Source: Zygnema circumcarinatum (Eukaryota > Streptophyta > Zygnematophyceae > Zygnematales > Zygnemataceae). Taken from it: a stretch of 64,000 nucleotides of DNA. Every line of letters begins with the position of its first letter. Position 1 is the stretch's first letter. Under the pieces are notes generated by a model. That model was not told the origin of the DNA and made no database searches. It saw only the letters and a list, made by a program, of their open reading frames with translations. The stretch spans positions 651,865 to 715,864 of the forward strand of contig CM074814.1 in the NCBI GenBank assembly GCA_037447605.1, given 5' to 3'. Positions 25,434 to 37,512 of the stretch are shown in pieces. A program made the translations under genes and the position numbers.

Positions 25434-28377
25434 TGGTAATGTTATGCAGGATGATGTAATAATTTTTTTGCTTGTTTTTCATGCATGTTTTCCATTCTTG
25501 CTGTCAGTGGTATGATGTGGAAAGAAAGCCTCCGTCGGAGCACTGTGTGTGCTCTGACTGCTATTAGGAAGGAGGAGAGAGGCTTCTGAGATATATGAAT
25601 CTGAATGAGCCCTGAAGCGCTTGCAGCACTTCTAATCTCGCTTTTGATGCGGCTCTGTGCTTATTTGCAAATTCTGACTCCCAGGTCATAAAGGTTTAAT
25701 CAAAGAAATGCGACCGGTTATGTTTGAACATTTTTTTCTCGAGGATTTTCTTACTGTATTTCTTCATGTCCCTTTGGAAACGAGCAGCAGCTCTCAGAAA
25801 ACTCATTAAGGCCAGTGATCTTGTGCAGGTGAACAAGGCTGTCGCCGTCTTGAAAGGCTCTGCTTCAGTGGAGGGATCGGTTACCTTGACTCAGGAAAAT
25901 GATGGTTCGGCTCCTACCACTTTTCTTAATGCAGCTATTACTCGCTGCTCGTTTTGAACTTTACTGTCACTTTATTGTCAAGATTTTATGGTCTTTAATT
26001 TTTTTTCATCTTAAAGCTCGATGTCTGAAAGCCTTGCTCTGTAGAAATAGCAATTCACATCTTCTTTAAAAACTAGAGGGTTATTGCTCCTTGGGGGGCA
26101 TATCAGTAGAAGTTTATTTGTTAATAAAAGTGTCGAATCTATCGTAATTGGGTGGCAGTATTTGGCTCCATCTAAATCGTTTTACCACAATTTTGCTAAT
26201 TTTGGAGATGTATATTGAATCTTGCAGGACCCACGTCCATAAACGTGAAGCTCAGTGGCTTGGCCCCTGGCAAGCACGGCTTCCACATCGTAAGTTGGGG
26301 CTATAGTCTATGTTGTAGTTTATGCCATCCGTACAGTCCTGCATTCAAGTGGGTTAACTGATGTGATAGGAATGTGGAGATGAAGATGCTATTTTCCTTG
26401 TACTGCTTCTGCTGTTCAACTTCTCTCCTCTCTCCTTTTGAATGGATTGGCTTACATTTTGTGCTGGCCGTTTCATTCTCTTTCTTTCAGCATCAGTTTG
26501 GAGACACGACCAATGGCTGCATGTCTACCGGTACGCATTTTCTTCACTTTCTGTCGACTGTTCCTCTTTTGTCGATTTGAACGTGTTCTTTAGATTATGG
26601 TCAACGCTTCCTCAAATCTCCTCGTTTGTTTACTAAACAATCTGTTCATGGTGCATTGTAAGCATTGGCTGTAAGCAGACACGTGACTGTCTACATATGC
26701 AGAAAATGATTGAATTTCCTTTTGTTCCGTTCGTGATTTGTGCAGGTCCTCATTTCAACCCGGAGGGGAAGACCCATGGAGCCCCGGACGATGAAGTCCG
26801 CCATACTGGTGACTTGGGCAATGTAATCGCAGGCTCAGACGGTACGATGTTCTGCGGTGTTTCATATTCAGCTGTATTCAGGCAGAACGGAAAATTTAAA
26901 CTTTGAAAGTAACGTGTCAAGTTGGAGTTGCGATGATGGCAGTCAAGGTCAAGATGTCAATTCGATCCGTTGAACCTGAGTTCAGATGCGGCAAGATGAA
27001 CGAATTGCAGCTGAGGTTATTAAGGAGAATTAACCTGCTGGTTCAAGCTCCAGTTCTGTTCAAATTCTTCCTTATGGAAATCCATGGCTCCGGCTTTGGG
27101 GGGTTTCAGGAACTGTTGACATCACTATTGTAGACAAGAAGGTGAGAATGATCTACTTGCATCTTTCCATGTTTCTAACTTCAACGTGAAACGCTGAAAA
27201 TCCACTGGTGTGCCCTGGCCAATCTGATTTCTGCAAGTATCCTGGGGATGGTTAATCTTGAAACTTGTCACCATTAAACTCCGACGTTGTTCCGTATTAT
27301 AATGAGTTTTCCTTCAAACCTTGGGCGCTTGATTGCAGGTTACATTGACTGGCCCGAACTCGGTTGTGGGAAGAGCGTTTGTTGTGCACGAGGCTGAGGA
27401 TGACCTTGGCAAAGGTAAGCGTCTTGGCCGACAACGGTGGTTCTGTATGCTGAATTCGTGTAAATCGAGTGAAGCCAATCGTTCACAAATGTGATCATAC
27501 TCGTCTTCCTCCTCCCAAAATTGTAGACATCACCGCTTCAGGGAGCCATTTGGAGCAAGTCCAATATGTGCAACTCAGACTTTTGTGGAGGTTCTGAGCT
27601 TAGCCGTCTTAGCTAGACTTACAAGAGTACGCGAATACGCAGAAATGCCTTGAAAGCTATGATGACCTTTTCATGAAGACTGGATCGATTTCGTTAAGCA
27701 GATACTTTGAATCGGTTAGAAGAACTAGGACTAGAAGTTGCATTTTGCTGGCCCAGATATGTGTATATCAGTCAGATGCCCTTTTGAGCTGTTCTAATTG
27801 CTGTACACTTCATATCACTGAAAGGAGGGAGGAGCGAGAAGGACGGGATGTATCCCATTTTACCTTGCCTAGAAAATGCCTTACTGTGCATGGTGTATTC
27901 TCCACAGGTGGTCACGAGCTGAGCCTTACAACTGGAAACGCCGGAGGCCGTCTTGCCTGCGGTGAGTACCCCACCGATGTATTCTTGGAGGTGTTTTGTA
28001 TGAGGGCACGGGACAGTTCCTTTCGAGTGAACGGGCATCATGTTGTTACTGCGTCTTTTGCATTCACCCAGATTAGCACGTGATGGGTCTTCTCTGTGCA
28101 AACATGGTCACATACTGAGCCAACAAATATGAGATCTCTCAATCTCTGAACTGACTCCTGATGTATATGTTTGTGTTAGTGTAAGTGTCAGTGTATAGTT
28201 CCTCACAAATTCCCCCTGACATTGTTACCACAGTGAAAGTCCCTTTCGGTAAGGAATAAAGTAATGAACAATGTCATCTGTTCGCTCAAACATCTGGATG
28301 TAGGTATGTGCCCGTTACCGTGGTTCTGAGTGATGATGTTTGGGGGAATCGCAGGAGTGATTGGGTTCACCCCTTGA
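25434..28377 (+). CDS. CSD: Cu/Zn superoxide dismutase, copy A
   Basis: Coding exons: 25829-25904, 26228-26289, 26491-26530, 26746-26841, 27110-27141, 27339-27414, 27908-27961 and 28355-28377. A separate first exon carrying only the ATG (25434-25436, ATG|gtaatg) gives 153 residues. An alternative is the in-frame ATG at 25769, reading straight into exon 2 and adding ~20 residues. The enzyme dismutates superoxide to H2O2 and O2. All ligands are present: [31 protein letters not shown] (zinc Asp) and [10 protein letters not shown]. The disulphide cysteines lie in NGCMSTG and ACGVIG, and the active-site Arg in [10 protein letters not shown]. It ends GVIGFTP. No transit peptide is evident in the short form, so a cytosolic location is likely. 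Intron positions match copy B exactly. Confidence 0.94.
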
Positions 28378-28782
28378 ACGGCGCATTAAGAGAAAAGTGA
28401 GGTGGTTGTACCATACCTATGTAGCCGGGTCATCTGCAATGGGACTGGTGGAAATCCCGCTGTAGCACGGGCTGGTTCACCAGATTAGGGTTATGTGAGG
28501 CGGGGGTGTACCTAAGCATTGGTTTTGGTGCCATGTGAAGTTTTTGAAGAGGCAATAAAGCTTTCTGGTTCCTGTTTTCTGGTTTGTTGGAGACTTCGAC
28601 GTTTGTGCATGTCGCAAGATATGGGGGTTTTGTGCTTTCCGCCGTTTTTAAAGTTTGAGGGTGCTGTTTGGAAGACGCTTTCACTTTGTGTTGAGAAGCC
28701 ACGAATTTGCAAATCGACAGTACACGAAACATGTATTATTGTGTCTGTTACTTCCCACAAGTCGAAAAAACCCAAAATTGTT
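28378..28782. other. SOD copy A 3' region up to the right arm
   Basis: About 400 bp without a recognisable gene. It should contain the 3' UTR of the SOD gene. The right arm of the inverted duplication begins at its end. Confidence 0.5.
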
Positions 28783-29106
28783 CTTGTTGTTCATGTCGTT
28801 CACTATTTGTTTGACGCCATTCAACAAAGTACAGAGGGTGGAAAGGCTGCTTGGAGAGAGAAATGCGCGCTAGCTCAAGGAGGAAGACCGCGGAAACGTC
28901 TTTCCCTCTCCCCTTCCATTTCCCTCCGCCTGCCGATTTGGCGGAAGGAGGGAAGGGAGGGCGCGGAGGGGGGGCGCACCCCCCTAGAAGGTGCCTAGAA
29001 GGTGTCAGCGAACAACACGTGTCAACAAATGCCCAGACGGATGCTATGGGCACAGTGCTGTTGTTTGATTGTTAATGCAAAATCTAAGCTCGTGCAATCA
29101 CGTAGA

Positions 29107-29806
29107 CTAGAGACTATAAGAGACGAGGGGGGAACCCCGAGCATCCTCAGCCCCATCGAATTCCCCGTAAGAGAAGGGGTCACCCTCCTCATCCGGGTTC
29201 TCCTCCATCGGATGGTTCTCTTGGACCCCAAGGATGGGAGGTGGAGGTTCCGAGTCGGCGTCTCCCGCCGTGCGGCGTGTGGTCGCCATTGAAGCACAGG
29301 ACCAATAAACCGCTGGCTCTGATACCAAATGTAACAAGCCGTGAGCCGAGGGCTCTCAGCTTGCTTGCGGAAATCACTCCTAAGAAGATAATGCTGGTTT
29401 CCAGGTCGAATGCAAGTGCATCGTTCAATGCCCTTGCATTCGTCCCACGGCCCTTTAATACGCTCCCGCCGTCGAACCCTCTACCAGCGTGAGGAACCGT
29501 GAGGAACCGGGAGTAAGGCTAGCCAATGGCGTAACGTCACGTGGCCAATCTTTTACCCACGCCAATGATTTTTTTGTATTAGTCAGCGGGCCGGTCGCAT
29601 TCCGACATGCGAAAGCGGTCGTGGTCGCGTTCCGATGCGCGAACGCGACGCGCGACGCCGCAAAGTCGCCGTCAGTTCGTACCATTCATACGGCTCCGTA
29701 CTACTGTACAGTGGATTCGTACAGTGTCCAACCCGTATGGAGATCTCCAGGATGCGCAGGGCACCGTGGTGGCTGTAGCATTCGCTACAAAAGCAGTGCT
29801 CATATG
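29107..29806 (-). mobile_element. Truncated LTR-retrotransposon fragment: LTR edge, tRNA-Met PBS and gag start
   Basis: On the minus strand an LTR end (…GCTTGTTACA, edge at 29330) is followed after two bases by TGGTATCAGAGCCAGCGG (29327-29310). This is the classic plant primer-binding site complementary to the 3' end of initiator tRNA-Met. Twenty bases later an ATG (29289) opens a 60-codon frame (MATTRRTAGDADSEPPPP..., acidic) that resembles the start of a gag leader, then stops at 29107 where the element is cut off. The outer LTR boundary is not clear; GC-rich and GTAC-rich sequence up to ~29806 may belong to it. No pol region is present. Confidence 0.6.
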
Positions 29807-30458
29807 ACGATGGGCACACTGCTGTTGCCTGACTGCACATTTAAAATCGAAGCTCGTACAATCTTGTACCACCACGTGGCATTGCTTGACTGGGTGGTCG
29901 CGCTTGTCGCATGCGAAAGGGAGCTGGACTGCCACCCGTACAAAGAGGCGGAAGCTGCCGGCCGGCGGAACGGCCCGCCTCGCCGGCCAGCCGGCCGGTT
30001 GAGTTCGGACGGCCGCCCTCGCAATCATTGCGCTTTAGTTTTATGGGCAAGTTAGCATGCAGTCGTACCGACAATTTTGTCCCGTAGTGACTGACGATTC
30101 TGACGGGCCTGCCCTGGCCCGGATCCCGCCGGGATCACTTTCGTCCTTTCCTCCGCCCAGCGCCAATCGCAGGTCTCCCTCTCCCTCTCCCTCCCTCTCC
30201 CAGAGCCTCCGTCTGCCGCCCATGGCAGAGAGAGAGAGAGAGAGGATAGAGAGTGCGGGGTGTTCGAGGTCTATATGTAGGTGGATAGTTCCTTGACAGC
30301 TGCCTTTCTTATTTTATGGTGAGGAGAGGAGAGGCTGCACGTAGGCGGTAGTGAAAAAATGTGTTTCTGGAATGTAAAGGTCGCGGCTAGTGCATTCATT
30401 TTTATATTAACGGAGTGAGAAGCTTAATATTTTTTACACTAATTGTTTTGCTACTAAT

Positions 30459-30771
30459 TGTTGATGCAACGCCCTCCGTTGGTGCCGCTGAAGCAGCACT
30501 CTCTCTGGGTGGCGTTACCACTTGTCCCACACCCTCGGTGGGACTTAACATCTGCTATGATTCGCTCACTCACATTCACAAGATGTGGACACAAGGAACA
30601 CACTCAGTGTAAGAGAACAACTCAGTGGAAATTAGAAAATGTACGGAGAAAGCCTCTAGCCCTAAAAATCCTTAAGATAAAAAATGAATACAACTTGACA
30701 ACCCTAGAACCAAGCTTCAACCACCTCTATCCCAAGCTGCGTGAATACACCACCCCACTACAAGCCCAACA
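30459..30771 (-). mobile_element. LTR-like block (right copy)
   Basis: A 313-bp counterpart of 3525-3834 in the opposite orientation, with the same TGTTG/CAACA ends and an adjacent purine-rich run. Because it lies inside the duplicated arm in both places, it predates the duplication. Confidence 0.4.
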
Positions 30772-31322
30772 CTTCCCACTATCTTCTGGGCCCAAAGTAA
30801 GATATCCTCACTGCACTGCGAGTCACGAGAAGGTCAACCTTCTCCAGAACCGCTCCCCTTATATAGGAGAAAGGGGAGATTGATGGAGAAATGGCATTGA
30901 ACTCACGATGGCGAGGCCATCAAAATGTTCACGGACAAAAGCAGCATGGGGAACCACGAGGAACTCACCTTACACAGGTACGAGTCTGTGACGTGACACT
31001 GTCATGTTGACCGTACGCAACCTACGCGACCTATCCTCTGCCCGGCCGTACAGTCTGCCGCCCGGCTGTGCATGTTCCGCCCCCTGGGCCCTGGCAAGTC
31101 CTGACGCGGTTGACCCAGTTGACCGCGTGACCGCGTCAGACCCGCTGAACCACTAAAGGTGCACGTGGCGCCACCGCATTCGCATGTCGACATTCTGAAA
31201 AATTCACCTGCGCCGACATCAAACTTGGCGCGCCGTGCATAGTACGGACGCACGGTCGTGTGACGGCAAAGCCGCGGAGGGGTCGTCGGCCGCCCAGCCC
31301 TCCACCTCTGTTCCTTGAGGCC

Positions 31323-32368
31323 ATGGCTGCCGCGGACGAGGCGGAGGTGGGGCGAGCTCTTCGTGGTGACATTCAGGAGCGTACGCGAAACGTTCGGCCT
31401 GCATGGGAAGGCGTACGCGTGTTCCGGGAAAAGGGAGAATCAATCTGCACACAAGCCATGAACTTTTGGCTTCTGGCAAGGGATCTCCGAGTTAAGACTC
31501 TTGCTCGCAATAGGATGGAGCTCTTCGACCCATACATTGAAAAGCTCGATCGTGCCATTAATATCGCAGGTGAATGCAGGATGAGAGAAAACTTCTGGAC
31601 CTGGCTCTTCAACAATAAGCGTGAGGTGTCCAATATACTCGATGACATCCTTGCGAAGATGACTGGTTACCACACTGCTCTTATACAATTACAGAGGGAG
31701 GCAAGATGTTGCGTATCACTTGAGTATGTGACGGACTTCCTGAAAGCCTGCACTTCATGTTTGGTCGCCCTCACCAACTGTTTGAGGCCGTTTACGCCTC
31801 AACAGTCTGCCCTTATTGCCCTTGCCGGTGCTTCCCTAGCTTCGGAGACTGAACGGTTTGTGGAGGATCAGGCAATGACGCTTGAAGAGGTGAAGTCTGA
31901 ACCCCTGCTCTGGAAGATTCCAGAGGCATTCAGAAGCTTATGGTTCTAGAATCCTACATTTTTTTATATCCTTAAAGTTCAGAGTTTCTTGCTGTGGGGT
32001 TGTTTGAATAATGTCCTAAGAGGCTGTAGGGCTGTAGGTTTGTATTCTAGTTAGTTTGCAGGTTGATGAGTTTCAGAGTGTTGGGACTTAGCGCTGTTCC
32101 TCTCGGTACGGTTGGTATTGCACTCGAGATTCGTATTGTTGCGGCGTTAGTGTTTTCTTCCCCGAATTTAAGGATTTTTTTTGGGTTTCTATGGCTTTAA
32201 GAGGTTCCATGGCTTCTAGGGTTCAGCAGGTCTGCTGAGCATAATTGGTCCACGTGGCGGCAGGTGGCGGAGTGGATGGAGGAGCTCGAAAACGATCCGA
32301 ACAGAGGACAAAAGGAAGAGCAAATGCTCGAAGTCCTTCGCAATCTGTACCGAGCACGTGAAACCTGA
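31323..32368 (+). CDS. Helical-bundle protein of unknown function, copy R (HeLo/RPW8/MLKL-NTD-like candidate)
   Basis: Two exons (31323-31889 and 32264-32368) join in phase 0 (GAG|GTGAAG to GGCAG|GTGGCG) and give 223 residues. The frame can be read through to a stop at 31949, so intron retention would swap the last 34 residues for SLWF-ending ones. The first ~140 residues are ~80% identical by eye to copy L, including C-T-Q-A-M-N-F-W-L-L-A-R-D-L-R, A-G-E-C-R and N-F-W-T-W-L-F-N-N-K. The terminal exon reads EWMEELENDPNRG, then a helical MLEVLRNLY. No signal peptide or membrane segment is present. An N-terminal four-helix domain without an NB-ARC or kinase partner is inferred, not proven. Confidence 0.62.
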
Positions 32369-33294
<926 letters not shown>

Positions 33295-34116
33295 CTATAG
33301 AGGAAAGCTTGCAGGACTTGTTGGCGCATCGCCACATAACGCAGGCTCTCCGTTCAAGCCTTCAACGTGCTTGTTTGCTCCGACCATGCAGGCTTGCCCA
33401 ACATCACAAGCAGGCCATGGAGGAGTTCCAGGATGGCTGCGCAGCGTCCGCGAGCTTTCCTTCATGCAGGGCAGCAATGGCTCACACGGCAAGTCGACTG
33501 CTTGCAGAAAGAACTGACTGCCTACTAACTGCGATGGCTCTCCATGTATAGGGATGAGCCGCATCGTGCTGATGGAATCTCCTCGTCCATCTAAACCTGC
33601 AACAGGCTTCCTACTGGAGTTGACCTCTTTGTCTATATTTGACCTGATACCTGACAATAATGCTCGTAATCGAACAACTTCTGCTTCCAAGGCTGTCTGC
33701 GCCTGTAACCTCCGCATGAGCTGCTGATTTAGCTCTTTCTGTTCCGCTAGTTCTTCCTCCAGCTGAGCTATGTGCGCCTTTTTCCGCTCCCTGTACTTTC
33801 TGACGGCTTCTCTGTTCCCTAATTGTCTCTTTTTTCCGGTTACAGCAGTCCCTACTGCTGCCTCCCCCTCCTTTTCTGAGAGCCTCTTCTCAACAGCTGA
33901 GCCTGAGAGCTCCGGAGTTGCAACAAGATGCGTGTGTGTGTGCGAGCAGGAGTGTGTATGCGTGTTGTCCGGCCCGGGAGGATTGCAAAAATGTCGATGC
34001 GTGCAGGTATGCACGCTCGGAAATAAATCATCTAATAAGCCAACTCCTGCGTCTCCTTTTTCATCAAAATCCAAGATGCTTCCAAACCCTAAAATCCCGT
34101 CATCGATGTCGTTCAT
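33295..34116 (-). CDS. F-group bZIP transcription factor with zinc-sensor motif (bZIP19/23-like)
   Basis: A single open frame of 273 residues. Residues ~35-65 carry the Cys/His-rich zinc-sensor motif (HTCTHRHFCNPPGPDNTHTH, then CSHTHTH), the hallmark of Arabidopsis bZIP19/bZIP23. The basic region follows at ~95-115 (GNREAVRKYRERKKAHIAQLE, with the F-group N-x7-R spacing), then a leucine zipper (heptad Leu in QLEEELAEQKELNQQLMRRL). In Arabidopsis these nuclear dimers bind Zn directly. They activate ZIP transporter and nicotianamine synthase genes under zinc deficiency, and Zn binding switches them off. The C-terminal ~110 residues are low in similarity and rich in Ser/Pro/Gly. The gene lies 1.1 kb from, and divergent to, Cu/Zn-SOD copy B. 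Confidence 0.93.
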   Translation of the reverse strand: MNDIDDGILGFGSILDFDEKGDAGVGLLDDLFPSVHTCTHRHFCNPPGPDNTHTHSCSHTHTHLVATPELSGSAVEKRLSEKEGEAAVGTAVTGKKRQLGNREAVRKYRERKKAHIAQLEEELAEQKELNQQLMRRLQAQTALEAEVVRLRALLSGIRSNIDKEVNSSRKPVAGLDGRGDSISTMRLIPIHGEPSQLVGSQFFLQAVDLPCEPLLPCMKESSRTLRSHPGTPPWPACDVGQACMVGANKHVEGLNGEPALCGDAPTSPASFPL

Positions 34117-35194
34117 TTTCTCAGCCTTTGTAACCGCCTGCAGCTTAAACAGGCTCCCTCTACACCATCCTCTCAGAAAAGAAGTACATATGGACGAGAG
34201 AGAGGCGAACCATTACCCATATTCCTCCTCTCAATATGGCGATGAAGGCGGTTCAGAAAGAGTCTAAGCGTCCTAAAAACGAGTGATGCAGGGCAGGGGG
34301 GGAAGCGCAGGCAGCGCGACCTGTTCCCTGTCGCCAGTTCTGCCAAACGCTTAACAGAACGCTCACATGTATCATGTGAGCATGGAACATGCTAAATATC
34401 GGTGCAGCCAATCACGACCAAGATTTTTTCTTACGCCTGCTAGCCATTAGCTATAACTAAATAGCTAACCAACCATCGCCGTGGCCCATTCTAAAAATGG
34501 AAAACACAAGTATGAAAACATTCATATTCCGCCGCCCCCTCCGCGCGCAAATTTGAAAAAAGGAACTTCCTTTTTTGGATGTGCCGCACATCGATCGGTG
34601 ACCTTCGCGGCTGCTTCGAGGGAGGGCGGGCTTGAAGCGGTGTTGCGCCGAGGCGTAGTTTTCCGCTCCTCGCTTTTTTCCTTTAAGTAGGGTCCTTTGC
34701 GACCAGTTCCTCGTGGTTCCCCATGCTGCTGATTTTGTCCATGTACATTTGACGGCAACATCGCCATCGTGAGATCAATGCCATTTTCTCCCCAACAAAT
34801 TCCTAGACATAATGCAAATGCACGCCATTGAAGAAAGCTGACGAAAATGCAAATCAAAATCCGCATCCACCCTCGGTACAGCCGCAGCTGCTGCTGACTT
34901 GTTGGACCCATTCAATGATAGCCATAGGAAAAGGACTCGATTCAACAAGTTCCCAACCGCGCCACATGGCCTTGTACGTGTACGGACATGTACGGACATG
35001 CCTAGCCAATGTCACAAGCCATTAGTCATCAGCCATTAGTCGTCAGCCATTAGCCAGTGCATCTCTGCATGTACGGCGCCTCTGCAGAGTCCGAGCAGTT
35101 CAGTTTTGAAACTTGCGCCCAAAGTTGCAAACTTTTGCCGTCAGCAGTTTTTGGGCGCGGGCGGAGGCGGAGAGGGCGGGCGGAGGCGGCCTCC
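34117..35194. promoter_or_regulatory. Divergent bZIP/SOD copy B promoter region with repeat A
   Basis: The shared upstream region of two divergent genes. It contains a repeat-A copy, TCATGTGAGC strings near 34370, and a patch of GTAC (~34975-34995, ~35073). No zinc-deficiency response palindrome (RTGTCGACAY) was spotted by eye. Confidence 0.4.
34594..34800 (+). repeat. Dispersed repeat A, copy 2
   Basis: Matches 4991-5200 from CGGTGACCTTCGCGG through GGTCCTTTGCGACCAGTTCCTCG to GTGAGATCAATGCCATTTTCTCC. The hairpin in this copy is disrupted (GACGGCAACATCGCCATC), separating it from the intact copies. Confidence 0.7.
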
Positions 35195-36267
35195 ATGGCG
35201 GCAGCGGCGGCGGTGGCGGTGCTGAGGGGGGCGGCGGGCGTGGAGGGGGAGGCGCGCTTCCTGCAGGCGGAGGTTGGCGGAGGTGGGGGGGGGGGAAGGG
35301 CATGCAGACCTAAAAACCCTAAAAACTTGATGCTTATTCTCTCTGCCTTTCGTCATTTCTGGCTTCGTTTGTAGGGTAGGAAGCAAAGCAACATCTCCAC
35401 GAAAATCATTTAGGTGGCATCAAGAGTACAGTGAGCGATATACTCAGAACGCTAACCCTACACTAACTTACATCCCAAACCACCGTTAACTCAGTAGCGC
35501 AGTTATGACAGTGTCCCGATTTGAAGCGATTTGAATTTGGAGGGTGGCTGAGAGTGCAGTTGTCACGACTGTGCATTTGCAACTGAAGGGCTTGTCGCCA
35601 GGGAAGCATGCTTTCCATGTGGTGAGTTGTTCCGCCAGCCAATTTGCGACGGAGCAGCGTGGTTGCTTGTGCAGCCTGCTTGCGGCAACTCTTTGTTTGC
35701 CTAAAAACTGGAGCTTTTAGGGCGCACAACGAATCCAATTTTGGAGGTGGTGCATGATACAGCATGAATTTGGAGATACGACAAACGGATGTATGTCAAC
35801 AGGTGCGTATCTGGTAGGTCAGGCCATCATAATTTTGATGCTTATCGTTGTAAGGGAGGGAGACGGAGAGGGAGCAGGAAAGGGGGACAAGGAGGGGAAG
35901 GGGGAGGGGGAGGGGCAAAAGAATGCTTAGGCTTAGGCACAAGAAATGACCTTTTCACTCAGAGGATCTGTGAGCTAATCTATGATCTCGCGGGTAAAGT
36001 ACTCATAGCAATAGACTTAGCTTTATGCTCTTCCCAATTTTATGTGTGAGTTCTGACTTAGTTATTCAGACTGTTGTGAATCTGGCAAGAAAGGAAGGAA
36101 GCTAGCATCCAAAAAAATGCAAATGCTTTATGGGTTTCCTTGAACCGATTTCAGGTAGTGTGAACAGGGCCCCATTTTAACCCTCGAAAATGTACACATG
36201 GCGCACCGGAAGACACTGTCCGCCATGCCGGTGATCTTGGAAATGTGACAGCTGACGCGGATGGTAA

Positions 36268-36334
<67 letters not shown>

Positions 36335-37512
36335 CCCCCCCCTTCCTCTTCCTCCCACTCTCCCCTTCTCGTCCTTGTCAACCTTTCATCCTCTTGCTCA
36401 GGGAAAACTCACCTTCTTTTTCCGTAAGTACTTTTTTAAGGGACTATAACACTAATCTAAAGGAAGGCATGTGAAATCTTACCACTTAGGCTTTGCGAGT
36501 TCATTTTTTTGGGTTTATCCCATTGTCTCCTCTCTTCGCCAGGGTCAATCCTAAATTTGAATTTACGCTTGGAGCATTGATGGTCTTCATCTTGGGGGGG
36601 GGTCGGACTTATTTTGGGCAGGTATCGTGAAAGTTATATTGAGTGATTCACAGGTAACTTTAACTTTTCCCTCGCCGCCTCCTCCTCTTTGGACTCCCCC
36701 GTCCATCCTCTGTCCTTTTTATTCTGTAGCTTCGACCTCCTTAATTTGATAAACACATAATAGCTGCCCTATTCTCATCATTAATATTACTGGAACTGTA
36801 CTTGTCGAGTCTTATCTGTACATCCATTTCTTTTCTCTCTGCTGTCTTCTCTTCCACTCCTTCCTCCTCCTTGGGTCCTCTGAAACTTTTTTTGTAGTAT
36901 GAATGACTTTTTTTGCGGTTCCCAGTAGCGGCTATTGTTGCGTGTTGTTTGTTGGCCTTTGGGGGACACCGGGGTAATGAAATTGATATCGCTTTTTAGT
37001 TCTTTTGGGTGCATAGATTCCGTTATGGGGAGCGGACTCCGTCGTGGGACGGGCTGTAGTTGTGCACGAAACAGAGGACGACCTTGGAAAAGGTGAGAGT
37101 GGGAGTGGGAGTGGGAGTGGGAGTGGGAGTGGGAGTGGGAGTGGGAGTGGGAGTGGGAGTGGGAGTGGGAGTGGGAGTGGGAGTGGGAGTGGGAGTGGTG
37201 AGTCATCATAAAACAGATGCGCTGTCTTATAAAAAGAGGCCTTACGAATTGAAGGTCAATCTCACGTCCTCCATTTACTTACCAACTTATGGAGCTATTT
37301 CTGCATGCAGGAGGCCATGCCCTAAGTCTCACAACTGGCAATGCAGGCGGCCGCATAGCCTGTGGTAAGTGCCGCTCTCAGCTGCACATCATCTGATGCA
37401 CATGAGGTGATGTAGTCAATGCTCAGCTGTGATGTTGGCCGTGCATGACAAACTACGTGATTTTGCAGGCATTATTGGACTCTGTCCTCCGCAACTTGCT
37501 GGAAAACTGTGA
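35195..37512 (+). CDS. CSD: Cu/Zn superoxide dismutase, copy B
   Basis: Eight exons: 35195-35282, 35560-35621, 35763-35802, 36168-36263, 36622-36653, 37017-37092, 37311-37364 and 37469-37512, closing at 163 residues. From exon 2 onward the introns interrupt exactly the same codons as in copy A. All metal ligands are retained: [31 protein letters not shown] and [10 protein letters not shown]. The catalytic Arg lies in [10 protein letters not shown], and the paired cysteines in NGCMSTG and ACGIIG. Oddities: the near-invariant GFHVH is AFHVH, NPxGKTH has become NPRKCTH with an extra cysteine in the zinc loop, and the C-terminus is [11 protein letters not shown]. Exon 1 is Ala-rich, very GC rich and starts directly in the first strand, so no transit peptide is evident. 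Probably functional, with relaxed constraint near the zinc loop. Confidence 0.92.
36271..36332 (+). repeat. (CT)n microsatellite in SOD copy B intron 4
   Basis: A run of ~30 CT dinucleotides, starting seven bases after the splice donor, followed by a C7 run. Confidence 0.95.
37093..37197 (+). repeat. (GTGGGA)n minisatellite at the SOD copy B intron 6 donor
   Basis: About 17 copies of a hexamer GTGGGA/GGGAGT begin at the 5' splice site itself (AAAAG|GTGAGAGTGGGAGTGGG). Each unit contains a GT and a GGG. The tract could offer decoy donors and form a G-quadruplex in the pre-mRNA. Confidence 0.95.

Larger units (their letters stand above)
28783..32368 (+). repeat. Right arm of the large inverted duplication
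   Basis: Collinear with the reverse complement of 1026-4775. Shared landmarks in order are: the CATGTCGTTCA string, a GGAAGACCGCGGAAACGTC string, a CCGGCCGG-rich patch (~29955-30005), the GCCGCCCATGGCAGAG/GA tract (~30215), the LTR-like block (30459-30771), a TATATAGG box (~30859), module M (30890-30975) and the helical gene. An insert of ~0.7 kb at ~29104-29806 is absent from the left arm, and the ~60 bp at its two edges resemble each other. Confidence 0.8.

Noticed and set aside
35195-37512. SOD copy B as a pseudogene
   Set aside because: At first exon 4 seemed frameshifted, but using the acceptor at 36167 (GTGAACAG|GG) all eight exons close in frame with every metal ligand present.
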